DNA of 64,000 nucleotides from Granulosicoccaceae sp. 1_MG-2023 (lineage in GTDB: Bacteria; Pseudomonadota; Gammaproteobacteria; Granulosicoccales; Granulosicoccaceae): the NCBI GenBank assembly GCA_030546905.1, contig JAUOPI010000003.1, positions 124,001 through 188,000 of the forward strand, in the 5' to 3' direction. The translations under genes and the position numbers were made by a program. Below are positions 37,239 to 46,098 of this stretch, piece by piece. Every line of letters begins with the position of its first letter. The first letter of the stretch is position 1. A model generated the notes under the pieces. The model had not been told where the DNA came from, did not search any database, and was given only the letters and a program-made list of their open reading frames with translations.

Positions 37239-38210
37239 ATGCAACGACTAACGCGTGAAGACGAACTGCGTTATCTCGAAGAACGACTCAATCCGTTTCA
37301 TCTGCATCAACGCCTGGGCGTCGAAGAGCACCGTGAATCCTGGGTGATGGGGCAAGGCATCAATCTGTTTCATATCGAGAACTGGTATTCCATCCACTCG
37401 CTGATCCGCGGCACCCTGCGCCTGCTGGGGCTGCGCAAACGCGGTCAACGCAACGCGCTGGACATCCACCTCGACGAGCAGGACATCGCAATCCGCCGTC
37501 TGGCACCGGCATTTGACGGCTACACGGTGCTGCTGCTGAGCGACCTGCATCTGGATATCAACGCACAGATGCCCGATGCGCTGATCGACGCGGTAAAAGA
37601 CCTGGAGTACGACGTCTGCGTGCTGACCGGCGACTACCGCGCCAAAACCTGGGGCAGCCATCTGCCGACCATCGACGCCTTCCACCGCGTACGCCAGCAC
37701 CTGAAAGACCCGGTCTATGCCGTGCTGGGCAATCACGATTCCATCCGCATGGTGCCGCACCTGGAAAACATGGGCATACGCGTGCTGATCAACGAATCCG
37801 TGCAACTGCGTCGCGGCGAGGACGTGCTGTGGCTGGCCGGCATCGACGATCCGCATTATTTCCGCGCCGACAATATGGAGCTGGCCTGCGACGCAATCCC
37901 GCGCGAGGAGCCGTCAATTCTGCTCTCGCACTCACCGGAAATGTACAAACACGCCGCCTTTGCCAACTTTGACCTGATGCTCTGCGGCCACACCCACGGT
38001 GGTCAGGTCTGCCTGCCCGGCGGTGTGCCGCTGATGGTCAATGCCAATTGCCCGCGACGCATGATCCGCGGCCGCTGGGAATTCGCCGGCCTGCAGGGCT
38101 ATACCTCAGTCGGTTCAGGCGCATCGGTGGTGGATGTTCGGATCAACTGCCCGCCGCAGGTCTCTTTGCTGCGCCTGCGTCCGGCGGCCGACGACGCTGA
38201 GACAGTCTAG
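37239..38210 (+). CDS. Calcineurin-like metallophosphoesterase (YkuE/YaeI-like)
   Basis: A 323-residue phosphoesterase. Metal-binding motifs run in order: LLLSDLHLDIN, VLTGDYRAKTWGS, AVLGNHDSIRM, ILLSHSPEMYK and LMLCGHTHGGQVCLP. The GDYR variant at motif II is typical of the YkuE group. It has no membrane helix or signal peptide, so it is cytoplasmic or peripheral. YaeI/YkuE relatives act on phospholipid head groups; the substrate here is open. Confidence 0.88.
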   Translation: MQRLTREDELRYLEERLNPFHLHQRLGVEEHRESWVMGQGINLFHIENWYSIHSLIRGTLRLLGLRKRGQRNALDIHLDEQDIAIRRLAPAFDGYTVLLLSDLHLDINAQMPDALIDAVKDLEYDVCVLTGDYRAKTWGSHLPTIDAFHRVRQHLKDPVYAVLGNHDSIRMVPHLENMGIRVLINESVQLRRGEDVLWLAGIDDPHYFRADNMELACDAIPREEPSILLSHSPEMYKHAAFANFDLMLCGHTHGGQVCLPGGVPLMVNANCPRRMIRGRWEFAGLQGYTSVGSGASVVDVRINCPPQVSLLRLRPAADDAETV

Positions 38211-38216
38211 CCCGCC

Positions 38217-38636
38217 TCAGAAGACATACAGAAAGACAAACAACAGATAGGCGACAAACAGATAGCCGACCCCGCGGATCAGCTTATCGGTCCAGCGGTG
38301 ACGACGCTGGTAGTAGGCTGACCAGTCATCGATTTCGGCCTTAACCGCGTCGCTCAGCGTGGGGTCAAGATAGGCGCGCCGGTGGCTCAGATAGGCACCA
38401 TCAAGCGCGCCAATGGCCCGTGCGGGTGACACCTTGTACAAATGCGTGTCTATATCCACCAGCTTGCGGGAAAGCCGGTTGTGGGCGTGGCTCAGCGCGG
38501 TCTCGGCATCATTAAAACGCGCCGCCCAGAGCAAGCCCGGCGTGGGCGGATCGGGCATATCGCCGGCACTGGCAACAGTGACATGACCGGGCCTGCCCGG
38601 CACCGACGACAGCAACAGATATCCGGGTTGAATCAT
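38217..38636 (-). CDS. Hypothetical protein: degenerate GIY-YIG-like domain with C-terminal membrane helix
   Basis: 139 residues from the ATG at 38636. The first 85 residues follow the T5orf172/GIY-YIG plan. GYLLLSSVPGRPGHVTVASAGD aligns by eye with the usual GYVYVLSNPxxPGxxKIGxT, and LSHAHNRLSRK and HLYKVSPARAIGAL follow the later helices. The second catalytic Tyr-Ile-Gly is not preserved, so nuclease activity is doubtful. A charged linker leads to a C-terminal helix GYLFVAYLLFVFLYVF. No partner is obvious; the convergent phosphoesterase ends six bases away. Confidence 0.6.
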   Translation of the reverse strand: MIQPGYLLLSSVPGRPGHVTVASAGDMPDPPTPGLLWAARFNDAETALSHAHNRLSRKLVDIDTHLYKVSPARAIGALDGAYLSHRRAYLDPTLSDAVKAEIDDWSAYYQRRHRWTDKLIRGVGYLFVAYLLFVFLYVF

Positions 38637-38790
38637 AAGGCGATCTCGGCAACTTGGGCGATTAAACAGTCTCGCACATGCAGCCGGAGGGCTCAAACCA
38701 GTCCGCACCATCGAACTGACCGGCTTGTAAGCGATGTCTTTTGCACAGCACTTGCTACACTCGACAGGTTGTTTTTCTGGAGAGACTCCG

Positions 38791-39279
38791 ATGAGACGTT
38801 CCCGGGCTGTTTTCGGCCTTGGCTTTCTGGGTTGCGCAAGCGCCCTGCTGATAGCGATTTTCTATTTTCAACGAACACTGGGGCTGGCGCCCTGCCCGCT
38901 GTGCGTGATTCAGCGCGTAATCTTTATCGTGCTGGGGCTGGTGTTTCTGCTGGCCACACTGCATAACCCGCAAGGCGTCATGCGGCGCGTGTATGCCGGG
39001 CTTGCCACGCTCACCGCGCTGGCCGGCGCCGGTGTTTCCGGCTGGCATGTGCGCCTGCAGAACCTGCCCCCTGATCAGGTCCCCGAATGCGGTCCCGGCC
39101 TGGACTTCATGCTTGAAGTCATGCCGCTGCAACAAGTCCTGACGGAAATCTTTACCGGCTCCGGTGAGTGTTCCGAGGTTGTCTGGTCACTGCTCGGTCT
39201 GAGCATTCCGGCCTGGACCGCCATTGCCTTTCTGGCCTTTGCCGCCTACAGCCTCTGGCTGTTACTGGCACGCCGCTAA
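38791..39279 (+). CDS. dsbB: Disulfide bond formation protein B
   Basis: A 162-residue inner-membrane protein with four helices. The first periplasmic CPLC pair (in LAPCPLCVIQR) and the second pair of cysteines in VPECGPGLD and GSGECSEV are the DsbB redox centres that reoxidise DsbA using quinone. The ATG at 38791 is preceded by GGAGAG; an earlier ATG at 38734 is less likely. No dsbA is in the window. Confidence 0.93.
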   Translation: MRRSRAVFGLGFLGCASALLIAIFYFQRTLGLAPCPLCVIQRVIFIVLGLVFLLATLHNPQGVMRRVYAGLATLTALAGAGVSGWHVRLQNLPPDQVPECGPGLDFMLEVMPLQQVLTEIFTGSGECSEVVWSLLGLSIPAWTAIAFLAFAAYSLWLLLARR

Positions 39280-39287
39280 GACGCCCC

Positions 39288-39316
39288 GCGGTGGCCGGTC
39301 CTGTACCGGTCACCGC
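39288..39316 (+). terminator. Hairpin between dsbB and yjbQ
   Basis: GCGGTGGCCGGT and ACCGGTCACCGC form a 12-pair stem with one G-T pair and a CCTGT loop. There is no adjacent T run, so it may protect the end or terminate weakly for both convergent genes. Confidence 0.5.
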
Positions 39317-39329
39317 GCTTGCCGCCGGC

Positions 39330-39758
39330 TCAGTCCGGCTCGCCGTTAAGCGTCAGCACCAGACGCCGGCTGCCGCCGTGATCGCGGTGCTCACACAGAT
39401 AAATCCCCTGCCAGGCCCCCAGTGTCAAACGCCCGCCGGCCACCGGCAGCGTCAGTGTCGGCCCGAGCAAACTGCTTTTGATATGGGCGGGCATGTCGTC
39501 CGGCCCTTCCAGCGTGTGCTCAAAATAAGGCGCATTTTCCGGCACGGCCCGGTTAAACCAGCGCTCAAAATCCCCGCGTACGGTGGGATCGGCGTTCTCA
39601 TTGAGTGTCAGTGAAGCCGAGGTATGTTGAATCAGAATATGCAACAGCCCGACCCGCAGCTGCGCCAGCTCCGGCACCGCCTCAAGCACCTCGCCTGTGA
39701 TCAAATGGAAACCCCGTGAACGCGGTTTAAGCTGAATCGCGTGTTGTATCCACATCAT
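39330..39758 (-). CDS. yjbQ: YjbQ/UPF0047 family protein
   Basis: A 142-residue protein covering the complete UPF0047 fold. [21 protein letters not shown] and [22 protein letters not shown] carry the conserved His, Asp and Glu that bind metal, and [20 protein letters not shown] closes it. Relatives show weak thiamine phosphate synthase activity, of doubtful physiological meaning. AGGAACAG precedes two consecutive ATG codons, so the start may be 39758 or 39755. Confidence 0.9.
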   Translation of the reverse strand: MMWIQHAIQLKPRSRGFHLITGEVLEAVPELAQLRVGLLHILIQHTSASLTLNENADPTVRGDFERWFNRAVPENAPYFEHTLEGPDDMPAHIKSSLLGPTLTLPVAGGRLTLGAWQGIYLCEHRDHGGSRRLVLTLNGEPD

Positions 39759-39860
39759 CTGTTCCTGTCAGTCCCGGCCCTGAGCGGCCGCAATAAACCC
39801 GCCGCTGAGATTAAGATGCCGGGCGCCGGATGTAAAACAACAGGCACCGGGGACGCGCGC

Positions 39861-40589
39861 TCAGGGCGAATCGGCCGCAAACCGCCCCCGGTAGCGTTTC
39901 GGCGCCGGGGCGGCGTAGCCGCCGGCACGGGAAGTGGACAAAGGCAAGCGGGCCAAGGCATCCATCATGGCCACGGCGGCACTGACACCTTCGATAACCG
40001 GCACGCCAAGTTCATTCTGCAAGCGCTCTTGCAGACTGACCATGCCGGCACAGCCGAGCACAATCGCTTCGGCGCGGTGGCGCTGCAGACTGTCCTGGCA
40101 GCTGGCTTTGAGCGTTTGGTAAACCGCCTCATCACCCTGCTCCAAGGCCAGCACGGGAATATCACTGGCCGTCACGACGCGACAGTGACGTTCGAAACCG
40201 TAGCTCAGAACGCGCTGCTCCAGCGCCGGTACCGAACGCGGCAAGGTGGTGACGATCGCAAAGCTGTCTGCCAGCAGAGTGGCCACCTGACAGGCCGCCT
40301 GACAGATGCCGGTCACCGGCGCTGCGCTGACGCAACGCGCGGCCTCCACACCGGTATCATCAAAACAGGCTATTACCACCGCGTCATAAGCCGTTTCGCG
40401 GCGGATAATCTCCAGCATCGGCGGCACCGAGTACACCTCGTCGACATAGCCTTCGATACTGGCCGGTCCGTCCGCTGCGGTCCGCGCCAGAATACGGCTG
40501 TCCGCTGCCAGCCGGCTTTCTGCCGCAGCCGCCATGGCCGCGGTCATGGTTTCCGTCGTATTGGGATTAATCAGGAGAATATCAGGCAT
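39861..40589 (-). CDS. Hydantoin racemase/Asp-Glu racemase family protein
   Basis: A 242-residue protein that starts MPDILLINPNTTETMT, the hallmark of hydantoin racemases. The two catalytic cysteines are in VVIACFDDTGVEAAR and AIVLGCAGM. It overlaps the upstream permease stop by eight bases and so is the last gene of the ABC transport operon. Known relatives racemise hydantoins or allantoin, which suggests the imported compound is a hydantoin, ureide or an amino acid derived from one. Confidence 0.85.
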   Translation of the reverse strand: MPDILLINPNTTETMTAAMAAAAESRLAADSRILARTAADGPASIEGYVDEVYSVPPMLEIIRRETAYDAVVIACFDDTGVEAARCVSAAPVTGICQAACQVATLLADSFAIVTTLPRSVPALEQRVLSYGFERHCRVVTASDIPVLALEQGDEAVYQTLKASCQDSLQRHRAEAIVLGCAGMVSLQERLQNELGVPVIEGVSAAVAMMDALARLPLSTSRAGGYAAPAPKRYRGRFAADSP

Positions 40590-41427
40590 CCCCCGCCTCC
40601 CGGGCGTTCTGCAAACGCACGCGACGGGCACTGAGATGGCGGATGACCAACAGGCTCAGGCCAATCATCAGAAACGACACCAACGTGGTCAGCGTACCGA
40701 GCGCATAGAGCGTCGGCGTCGTCACCGTGGTCGTCATACCGAAGATCTCCAGCGGTAAGGTATTGCGCACGCCCATCACCAGCAGCGAACGGGCAAACTC
40801 ATCAAAACTCAGGGTAAAGCCAAACAAACCGACGCCGATCAGGCTGGGCGCGATAATCGGCACGATGACAAACCGCACCACCTGCCAGGCGCTGGCCCCC
40901 ATATCACGGGCCGCCTCCTCATAGGCTTTATCGAAGCGGTTGAAAATGGCGAACATAATCAGCAGGCCAAAAGGTAGTGTCCAACTCAGGTGCGCACCGA
41001 GCCCGGACGACCACCAGTGCGTTTCCAGCCCCAACCGGTCAAACAGCAAGCCGATACCCAGGGTCAGCAGTATCGACGGCACAATCAGACTCGCCACCAC
41101 CAGATAAAACAGCGCCGCCGAGCCTTTGAAGTTCTTGCGGAACGCCAGCCCGGCCATCAGCGAGATCGCCACGGTCAGCAGCATCACGATGGTCGCCAGC
41201 AGCAGCGAACGCGAGAACGAGGCTTTGAAGTCGCCGACCCGCTGTTCTTTAAACAGTTCGGCAAACCAATGCAGTGAAAAGCCCTGCATGGGAAAGGTCA
41301 GCCCGCCGTCGGGCCCCTGAAATGACAGCGTAATAATGGCGAACATCGGCCCGTACAGAAAGATCACGAAAACGATAAAAAACGCCATCAGCAGGAAGCG
41401 CGCAGGCGAGCGGCGTGCATTACTCAT
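40582..41427 (-). CDS. ABC transporter permease, PotC-like
   Basis: A 281-residue BPD_transp_1 permease. About six helices are present; the EAA loop is YEEAARDMGASAWQVVRFVIVPI, as in the PotC family. LSFDEFARSLLVMGVRNTLPLEIFG is typical of the polyamine/opine/phosphonate branch. The ATG at 41427 has CCGGAG upstream. It is the fourth gene of the importer operon; the second permease lies 96 bases upstream. Confidence 0.9.
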   Translation of the reverse strand: MSNARRSPARFLLMAFFIVFVIFLYGPMFAIITLSFQGPDGGLTFPMQGFSLHWFAELFKEQRVGDFKASFSRSLLLATIVMLLTVAISLMAGLAFRKNFKGSAALFYLVVASLIVPSILLTLGIGLLFDRLGLETHWWSSGLGAHLSWTLPFGLLIMFAIFNRFDKAYEEAARDMGASAWQVVRFVIVPIIAPSLIGVGLFGFTLSFDEFARSLLVMGVRNTLPLEIFGMTTTVTTPTLYALGTLTTLVSFLMIGLSLLVIRHLSARRVRLQNAREAGDA

Positions 41428-41523
41428 AACAGCGTCTCCGGCCGGACAAACAGACAAACCCTGCAGCGTGATTCCTGCGCCTTGTTATCACATTCTCACC
41501 GGCTTGCATTATTGCACTGTCCA

Positions 41524-42381
41524 TTACAACTCCTTGCGCACATTCACCACCCGCATCAGCACCGCCACAATCAGCAACACCACGACCAATAGCACCACCG
41601 CATCGGCGGCCGCGGCCGGATACTGCAGCAAGGCCCGTTTGTTATTCATGGCCACACCGACCGAGGCGTTTTGTCCGCCGGACATGGTCTGCACGGTGAC
41701 AAAATCCCCCATCACCAGAGTGATCACGAAAATACTGCCGATCACAATGCCAGGCTTGCATAATGGGATAATAATCTGGCGTAAGACCTGCCAACCACCG
41801 GCCCCGGCGTCGACTGCCGCTTCAATCAGGGAGCGGTCGATTTTCATCATCGAATTGAAAATCGGCACCACCATAAACAGCGTGTACAAATGCACAAAGG
41901 CCAGCACCACGGCAAAATCCGAGTACAGCAGCCATTCCAGCGGCGCGTCGATCAGACCGATATTCTGCAATCCGCTGTTGACCAGTCCATGCCGGCCGAG
42001 CACCGGAATCCAGGCGATCATGCGGATCAGATTGGAGGTCAGGAAAGGAATCGTACAAAGCAGAAACAGCAGTGTCTGCCAGAGTTTGGAATGAACATGA
42101 AAGGCCAGATAGTAGGCCACGGTAAAACCGATCAGCAGCGTAAACAGCCACGACAGGCCGGCAAACATAAAAGTGCTGAGATAGATTTTGTAGGTCACCG
42201 GCGAACTGAACAGTTCCTGGTAGTTAGTCCAGACGAAATCCGGCAACAAGCTGAACTCGTTGTAGTCCCAGAAACTGACCGCCAGAATCACGACAATCGG
42301 CAGCAGAAAAAACACCGCCAACACCCCCAGCAAAGGCGTGACTTGCAGCGAGGTGAGGAATTTATCAGCCAAGGATCGCAT
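41524..42381 (-). CDS. ABC transporter permease, PotB-like
   Basis: A 285-residue permease. The N terminus shows LLGVLAVFFLLPIVVILAVSF, six helices follow, and the EAA loop is LIEAAVDAGAGGWQVLRQIIIPL. GDFVTVQTMSGGQNASVG is the polyamine-family permease C-terminal block. It sits between the binding protein and the second permease in the order ATPase, binding protein, permease, permease, racemase. Confidence 0.9.
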   Translation of the reverse strand: MRSLADKFLTSLQVTPLLGVLAVFFLLPIVVILAVSFWDYNEFSLLPDFVWTNYQELFSSPVTYKIYLSTFMFAGLSWLFTLLIGFTVAYYLAFHVHSKLWQTLLFLLCTIPFLTSNLIRMIAWIPVLGRHGLVNSGLQNIGLIDAPLEWLLYSDFAVVLAFVHLYTLFMVVPIFNSMMKIDRSLIEAAVDAGAGGWQVLRQIIIPLCKPGIVIGSIFVITLVMGDFVTVQTMSGGQNASVGVAMNNKRALLQYPAAAADAVVLLVVVLLIVAVLMRVVNVRKEL

Positions 42382-42447
42382 AAGGGTTTTCCGTCTGCCT
42401 CCGGCACATCATGGCCGGAGGCGTCAGAGCAGTACAAAACAAAGCCA

Positions 42448-43773
42448 TCAGGAAGCGACGAATTCGTTCCACTTGCGGATCATGTAGCGGTTCTCGTCCA
42501 TCACGGAGTTCCAGCAGGCGACCTTGCCCATACGGTCGTAGAAAGACCCGCCGTCACGCACCGCACCGGCCGATTCCAGCTTGTTACCGAACGGATCGAT
42601 GATGTCGCTTTTAGCGGCTTTACCTTCGAACCAATAGCCCCATTCGTCTTCACTCATAAAGGCTTTGGAGGTCTCGGGCGCGGCCGAATAATAGCCCTGG
42701 CGCATCAACAGGCCACCGACCCAGCCGGACAGATACCAGTTGATGTATTCATAGGCCGCATCCAGTTCCAGCCCGCTCAGATTGCGCGATAATCCAAGCC
42801 CGCCACCCCATGAGCGGTAGCCTTCTTTAAGCGGCTGGTAAACACAGGGAATCCCCATGGATCTGACCTTGGCGACCGCCGGTGACCACATGGACTGGAT
42901 GACCACCTCACCAGAGGACATCAGATTGACCGACTCATCGAAGCTCTTCCAGAAGGCCCGGAACTGACCGTTACGTTTGGCTTCGGTGAAGATCGCGATG
43001 GTTTTATCGATCTCCTCTTTGGTCATATTGCCCTTATCGCCGTAGCGGATCTCGCCCATGGCCTCACAGACCATGGCCGCATCCATAATCCCGATAGAGG
43101 AAATATTCAGAATCGATGATTTGCCTTTGAACTCGGGATTAAGCAGTTCGGCCCAGGACTCAATAGGACGCCCGATCAGGTCCGGACGGATACCAAGGGT
43201 GTCAGCGTTGTAAATCGTCGGAACCAGGGTGTACCAGTTGGTTTCGCTGTCGGCGAAGCTTTTGCTGTCGAAGCTGTCCGTATAACCGACCGTGTGCGGA
43301 GCCGTGCCCTGTGCCAACGTGGCATCCGGCGTCAGTTTGCCGTCTTTGAAAATGCCCACGATTTTGTCGTAATACTTGAGCCGGCTGACATCAAAGGGCT
43401 GCAAATTACCCGAGCCCCAGACCTTTTTGACCGTGAAATACTCAATATCGGCAATATCAAATGACTTGGGCTGGGTGACTACACGCTGGGCAGTCGTATC
43501 CGTATCCAGCGCGGTCATTTCCAGGTTAAAGCCCAGATCCTCTTTGACCTTCTGACCGATCTCGTTGATATTGGAAACACCGGTACCGAACTGTCGCAGG
43601 GTGATGTTTTTGATGTTCTGCGACCAGATCATCGGAAAGCCGCCACTGTAGGCGGCCGCGCCGACGGCGCCGGCAACGCCGCGTTTGATAAACTTGCGGC
43701 GGCCGGTTTCGACTGCCGTCTCAGTTTCACTCACACCGCTGGTCGGGTCTTGTCCGGTTTCTTTCGACGTCAT
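42448..43773 (-). CDS. Tat-exported ABC solute-binding protein, PotD/spermidine-like family
   Basis: A 441-residue binding protein. A twin-arginine signal GRRKFIKRGVAGAVG (Arg25/Arg26) precedes the mature domain. The fold is SBP_bac: ITLRQFGTGVSNINEIGQK, FDIADIEYFTVKKVW, then NWYTLVPTIYNADTLGIRPDLIG and SSGEVVIQSMWSPAVAKV. It is longer than E. coli PotD (348). The Tat signal suggests folding in the cytoplasm before export. GGAG lies nine bases upstream of the ATG. The ligand is probably not spermidine given the racemase partner. Confidence 0.88.
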   Translation of the reverse strand: MTSKETGQDPTSGVSETETAVETGRRKFIKRGVAGAVGAAAYSGGFPMIWSQNIKNITLRQFGTGVSNINEIGQKVKEDLGFNLEMTALDTDTTAQRVVTQPKSFDIADIEYFTVKKVWGSGNLQPFDVSRLKYYDKIVGIFKDGKLTPDATLAQGTAPHTVGYTDSFDSKSFADSETNWYTLVPTIYNADTLGIRPDLIGRPIESWAELLNPEFKGKSSILNISSIGIMDAAMVCEAMGEIRYGDKGNMTKEEIDKTIAIFTEAKRNGQFRAFWKSFDESVNLMSSGEVVIQSMWSPAVAKVRSMGIPCVYQPLKEGYRSWGGGLGLSRNLSGLELDAAYEYINWYLSGWVGGLLMRQGYYSAAPETSKAFMSEDEWGYWFEGKAAKSDIIDPFGNKLESAGAVRDGGSFYDRMGKVACWNSVMDENRYMIRKWNEFVAS

Positions 43774-43799
43774 AACTATCTCCGTGGAATATCACAGGT

Positions 43800-44906
43800 T
43801 CAGGAATTGGGTACGGGATCGAGCAAACGGCTGTCAACGGTTTGCCAACCCAGCCAGAGCCGCTCGCCCGGCGTGTAGCCGGCGGCAGGACAATCCGTGT
43901 CGGCGACCACCACGGTAAAAGGCTCATCGCCGGCCTCGACACTGAAGGTCACCTGGGTTTCGCGGCCGTGGTATTCGCTGTCGATCACCTCGGCGGGGAT
44001 CCGGTTGTCGGTATCGAGCCCCTGCGCTTCTGACGCGATACGCACACGGTCTTTGCGCACACTCAGCTCACAGGCGGCAAAAGGATGTCCGTTCTCGGCA
44101 GCCAGCACGCTTAGCTGGTGGCCACCGGCGGTGTCCACCCGGCCCACTTGCCCTTCCTGCGCGCTCAATTGCCCGGACAAGACGTTATGTCCGCCGATAA
44201 AACGCGCCACAAAGGCATTGCCGGGGCGTTGGTATATTTCGCGTGCGCTGCCGCTCTGAACCACATGTCCGTCCAGCATCACCACCACCTGATCGGCCAA
44301 AGCCAGCGCCTCTTCCTGAGAGTGCGTAACGTGGATAAAAGAAATGCCTAGCTCCTTCTGCAAGCGCCGTAACTCGCTGCGCATGGCGATACGCAGAAAC
44401 GGATCAAGCGCCGACAAGGGCTCATCGAGCAGCAACACCGAAGGCTCGCTCTGCAGCGCACGGGCCAGCGCCACACGTTGTTGCTGACCGCCGGAAAGCT
44501 GGGCCGGCATGCGCCGCGCATAGGCATCCATATGCACCATGGAAAGCGATTCGGCCGCGGCACGCTCGCGCTGCGCGCGCGGGGTGTTTTTCAGTTTTAG
44601 GGAAAAGGACACGTTGTCACTGCAGTCCAGATGCGGAAACAGTGCGTAGTTCTGAAACATCATCGAGGTGCCGCGCCGCGCCGGCGCCAGGCGCGACACA
44701 TCCGTGCGGTCGATATAGATCTGCCCGTCACTTAGCGTTTCGTGGCCGGCGATCAAACGCAGCGTGGTGCTCTTACCGCAACCGGAAGGGCCGAGAAAAC
44801 AGCAGTAAGTACCGCTGTCGATCTTGAGGTTAATGTCGTCAACCGCAATCGCGCCGGAGGCGAAATGTTTGCTGACACCGGAAAGCTCTACAAGGCCTTG
44901 TTTCAT
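43800..44906 (-). CDS. ABC transporter ATP-binding protein, PotA-like
   Basis: A 368-residue ATPase. Walker A GPSGCGKSTT, Q-loop FQNYALF, signature LSGGQQQRVALARAL, Walker B LLLDEPLSALD and H-loop FIHVTHSQEE are intact. A C-terminal TOBE domain (about 280-360) with LSVRKDRVRIASEA and the DSEYHGRETQVTF strand is PotA-like. It is the first gene of the importer operon. Two inverted-repeat operators lie about 110-140 bases upstream. Confidence 0.93.
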   Translation of the reverse strand: MKQGLVELSGVSKHFASGAIAVDDINLKIDSGTYCCFLGPSGCGKSTTLRLIAGHETLSDGQIYIDRTDVSRLAPARRGTSMMFQNYALFPHLDCSDNVSFSLKLKNTPRAQRERAAAESLSMVHMDAYARRMPAQLSGGQQQRVALARALQSEPSVLLLDEPLSALDPFLRIAMRSELRRLQKELGISFIHVTHSQEEALALADQVVVMLDGHVVQSGSAREIYQRPGNAFVARFIGGHNVLSGQLSAQEGQVGRVDTAGGHQLSVLAAENGHPFAACELSVRKDRVRIASEAQGLDTDNRIPAEVIDSEYHGRETQVTFSVEAGDEPFTVVVADTDCPAAGYTPGERLWLGWQTVDSRLLDPVPNS

Positions 44907-45015
44907 CTATTAACGACTGCCTTAATCCGAGGTGGGACTCACGCCGCAGACAAGTTCCGAAGAGCACGCCCGCCTGACGCGGAAAACGGCTACGGGAATG
45001 TCGCGGACACACGTT

Positions 45016-45045
45016 GTATTGGCACAATACCATTTTTGTACACAA
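45016..45045 (-). promoter_or_regulatory. Candidate operators for the ABC-hydantoin operon
   Basis: GTATTG-GCA-CAATAC (45016-45030) is a perfect 6-3-6 palindrome, and TTGT-GT-ACAA (minus strand of 45036-45045) fits the TNGT-ACNA core of FadR-type GntR operators. They are 5 bases apart in the 262-base gap between the divergent ABC and qmcA genes. No GntR regulator gene is visible in the window. Confidence 0.45.
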
Positions 45046-45168
45046 TTTAAAGCCCTTTTTGCTTATGACGCGCTGCCACTCTGTACCCCACTGCGCAGCC
45101 CCGCCCGACGCCCGCATCAGACCCGCCAGCGTCTATACTCCTGCTCATCTATTGCGGAGATTTTTCCT

Positions 45169-46098
45169 ATGACAATGTTTGAACTGTTCGCCCTCGCGAT
45201 CGTCGTGCTGGGCCTGATACTGGTGGTCAAATCCGTGGTGATGGTGCCCCAGGGCGACGAGTACACGGTCGAACGTTTCGGCCGTTACACCCGTACCCTC
45301 ACCCCCGGTCTGGCGGTGATCATGCCGGTGGTCGACCGCATCGGTCAGAAGATCAATATGATGGAGCAGGTCAAGGATGTGCCCTCGCAGGAGATCATCA
45401 CCAAGGACAACGCCATGGTGCAGGTCGACGGCGTGGTCTTTTATCAGGTGCTCGATGCGGCCAAGGCGGCCTACGAGGTACGCCGGCTGGATACGGCGAT
45501 TCTCAATCTGGTCATGACCAATGTGCGTACGGTAATGGGCTCGATGGATCTCGATGAACTGCTCTCACACCGCGACAAGATCAACGCCAAGCTGCTGATG
45601 GTGGTGGACGACGCCACCTCGCCCTGGGGTGTGAAGGTGACCCGCATTGAAATCAAAGACATCAACCCGCCGCGCGACCTGGTCGAATCCATGGCCCGGC
45701 AGATGAAAGCCGAGCGTGACAAGCGTGCCGCAGTACTGGAAGCCGGCGGTTATAAAGAGTCGGAAATCCTCCGCGCCGAAGGGCGCAAACAGGCCGCCAT
45801 CCTTGAGGCGGAAGGGAAAAAAGAAGCCGCCTTCCGCGAAGCCGAAGCCCGCGAGCGGGAAGCCGAAGCCGAAGCGCGCGCCACACATTTTATGTCCCAG
45901 GCCATCAACAAAGGCAGCCCGCAGGCGATTAACTACTTTGTCGCCCAGTCCTACGTGGAAGCGCTTAAAGACATCGCCACCTCGCCCAACCAGAAAACCT
46001 TCTTTATGCCGCTGGAAGCCTCCAATGTGATCGGTGCCATCGGCGGGATTTCCGAGCTGGCCAAAGAAGCCTTCGGCGATAAGAGCAGCTCAAGCTGA
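45169..46098 (+). CDS. qmcA: SPFH/stomatin-family membrane protein QmcA
   Basis: A 309-residue protein. One N-terminal membrane helix (FALAIVVLGLILVVKSVVM) precedes the SPFH/PHB domain: VPQGDEYTVERFGRYTRTLTPG, DVPSQEIITKDNAMVQVDGV and INPPRDLVESMARQMKAERDKRA. A coiled-coil of alternating Ala/Glu/Lys repeats follows. QmcA and NfeD often form a membrane-microdomain pair. The 45169 ATG is preferred because an upstream frame lacks a membrane-protein start. Its stop overlaps the nfeD ATG by one base. Confidence 0.93.
   Translation: MTMFELFALAIVVLGLILVVKSVVMVPQGDEYTVERFGRYTRTLTPGLAVIMPVVDRIGQKINMMEQVKDVPSQEIITKDNAMVQVDGVVFYQVLDAAKAAYEVRRLDTAILNLVMTNVRTVMGSMDLDELLSHRDKINAKLLMVVDDATSPWGVKVTRIEIKDINPPRDLVESMARQMKAERDKRAAVLEAGGYKESEILRAEGRKQAAILEAEGKKEAAFREAEAREREAEAEARATHFMSQAINKGSPQAINYFVAQSYVEALKDIATSPNQKTFFMPLEASNVIGAIGGISELAKEAFGDKSSSS

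Noticed and set aside
45018-45040. Possible sigma-54 promoter (TTGGCAC...TTTTTG) upstream of qmcA
   Set aside because: The -12 GC dinucleotide is missing at the fixed ten-base distance; the stretch is better described as inverted repeats.
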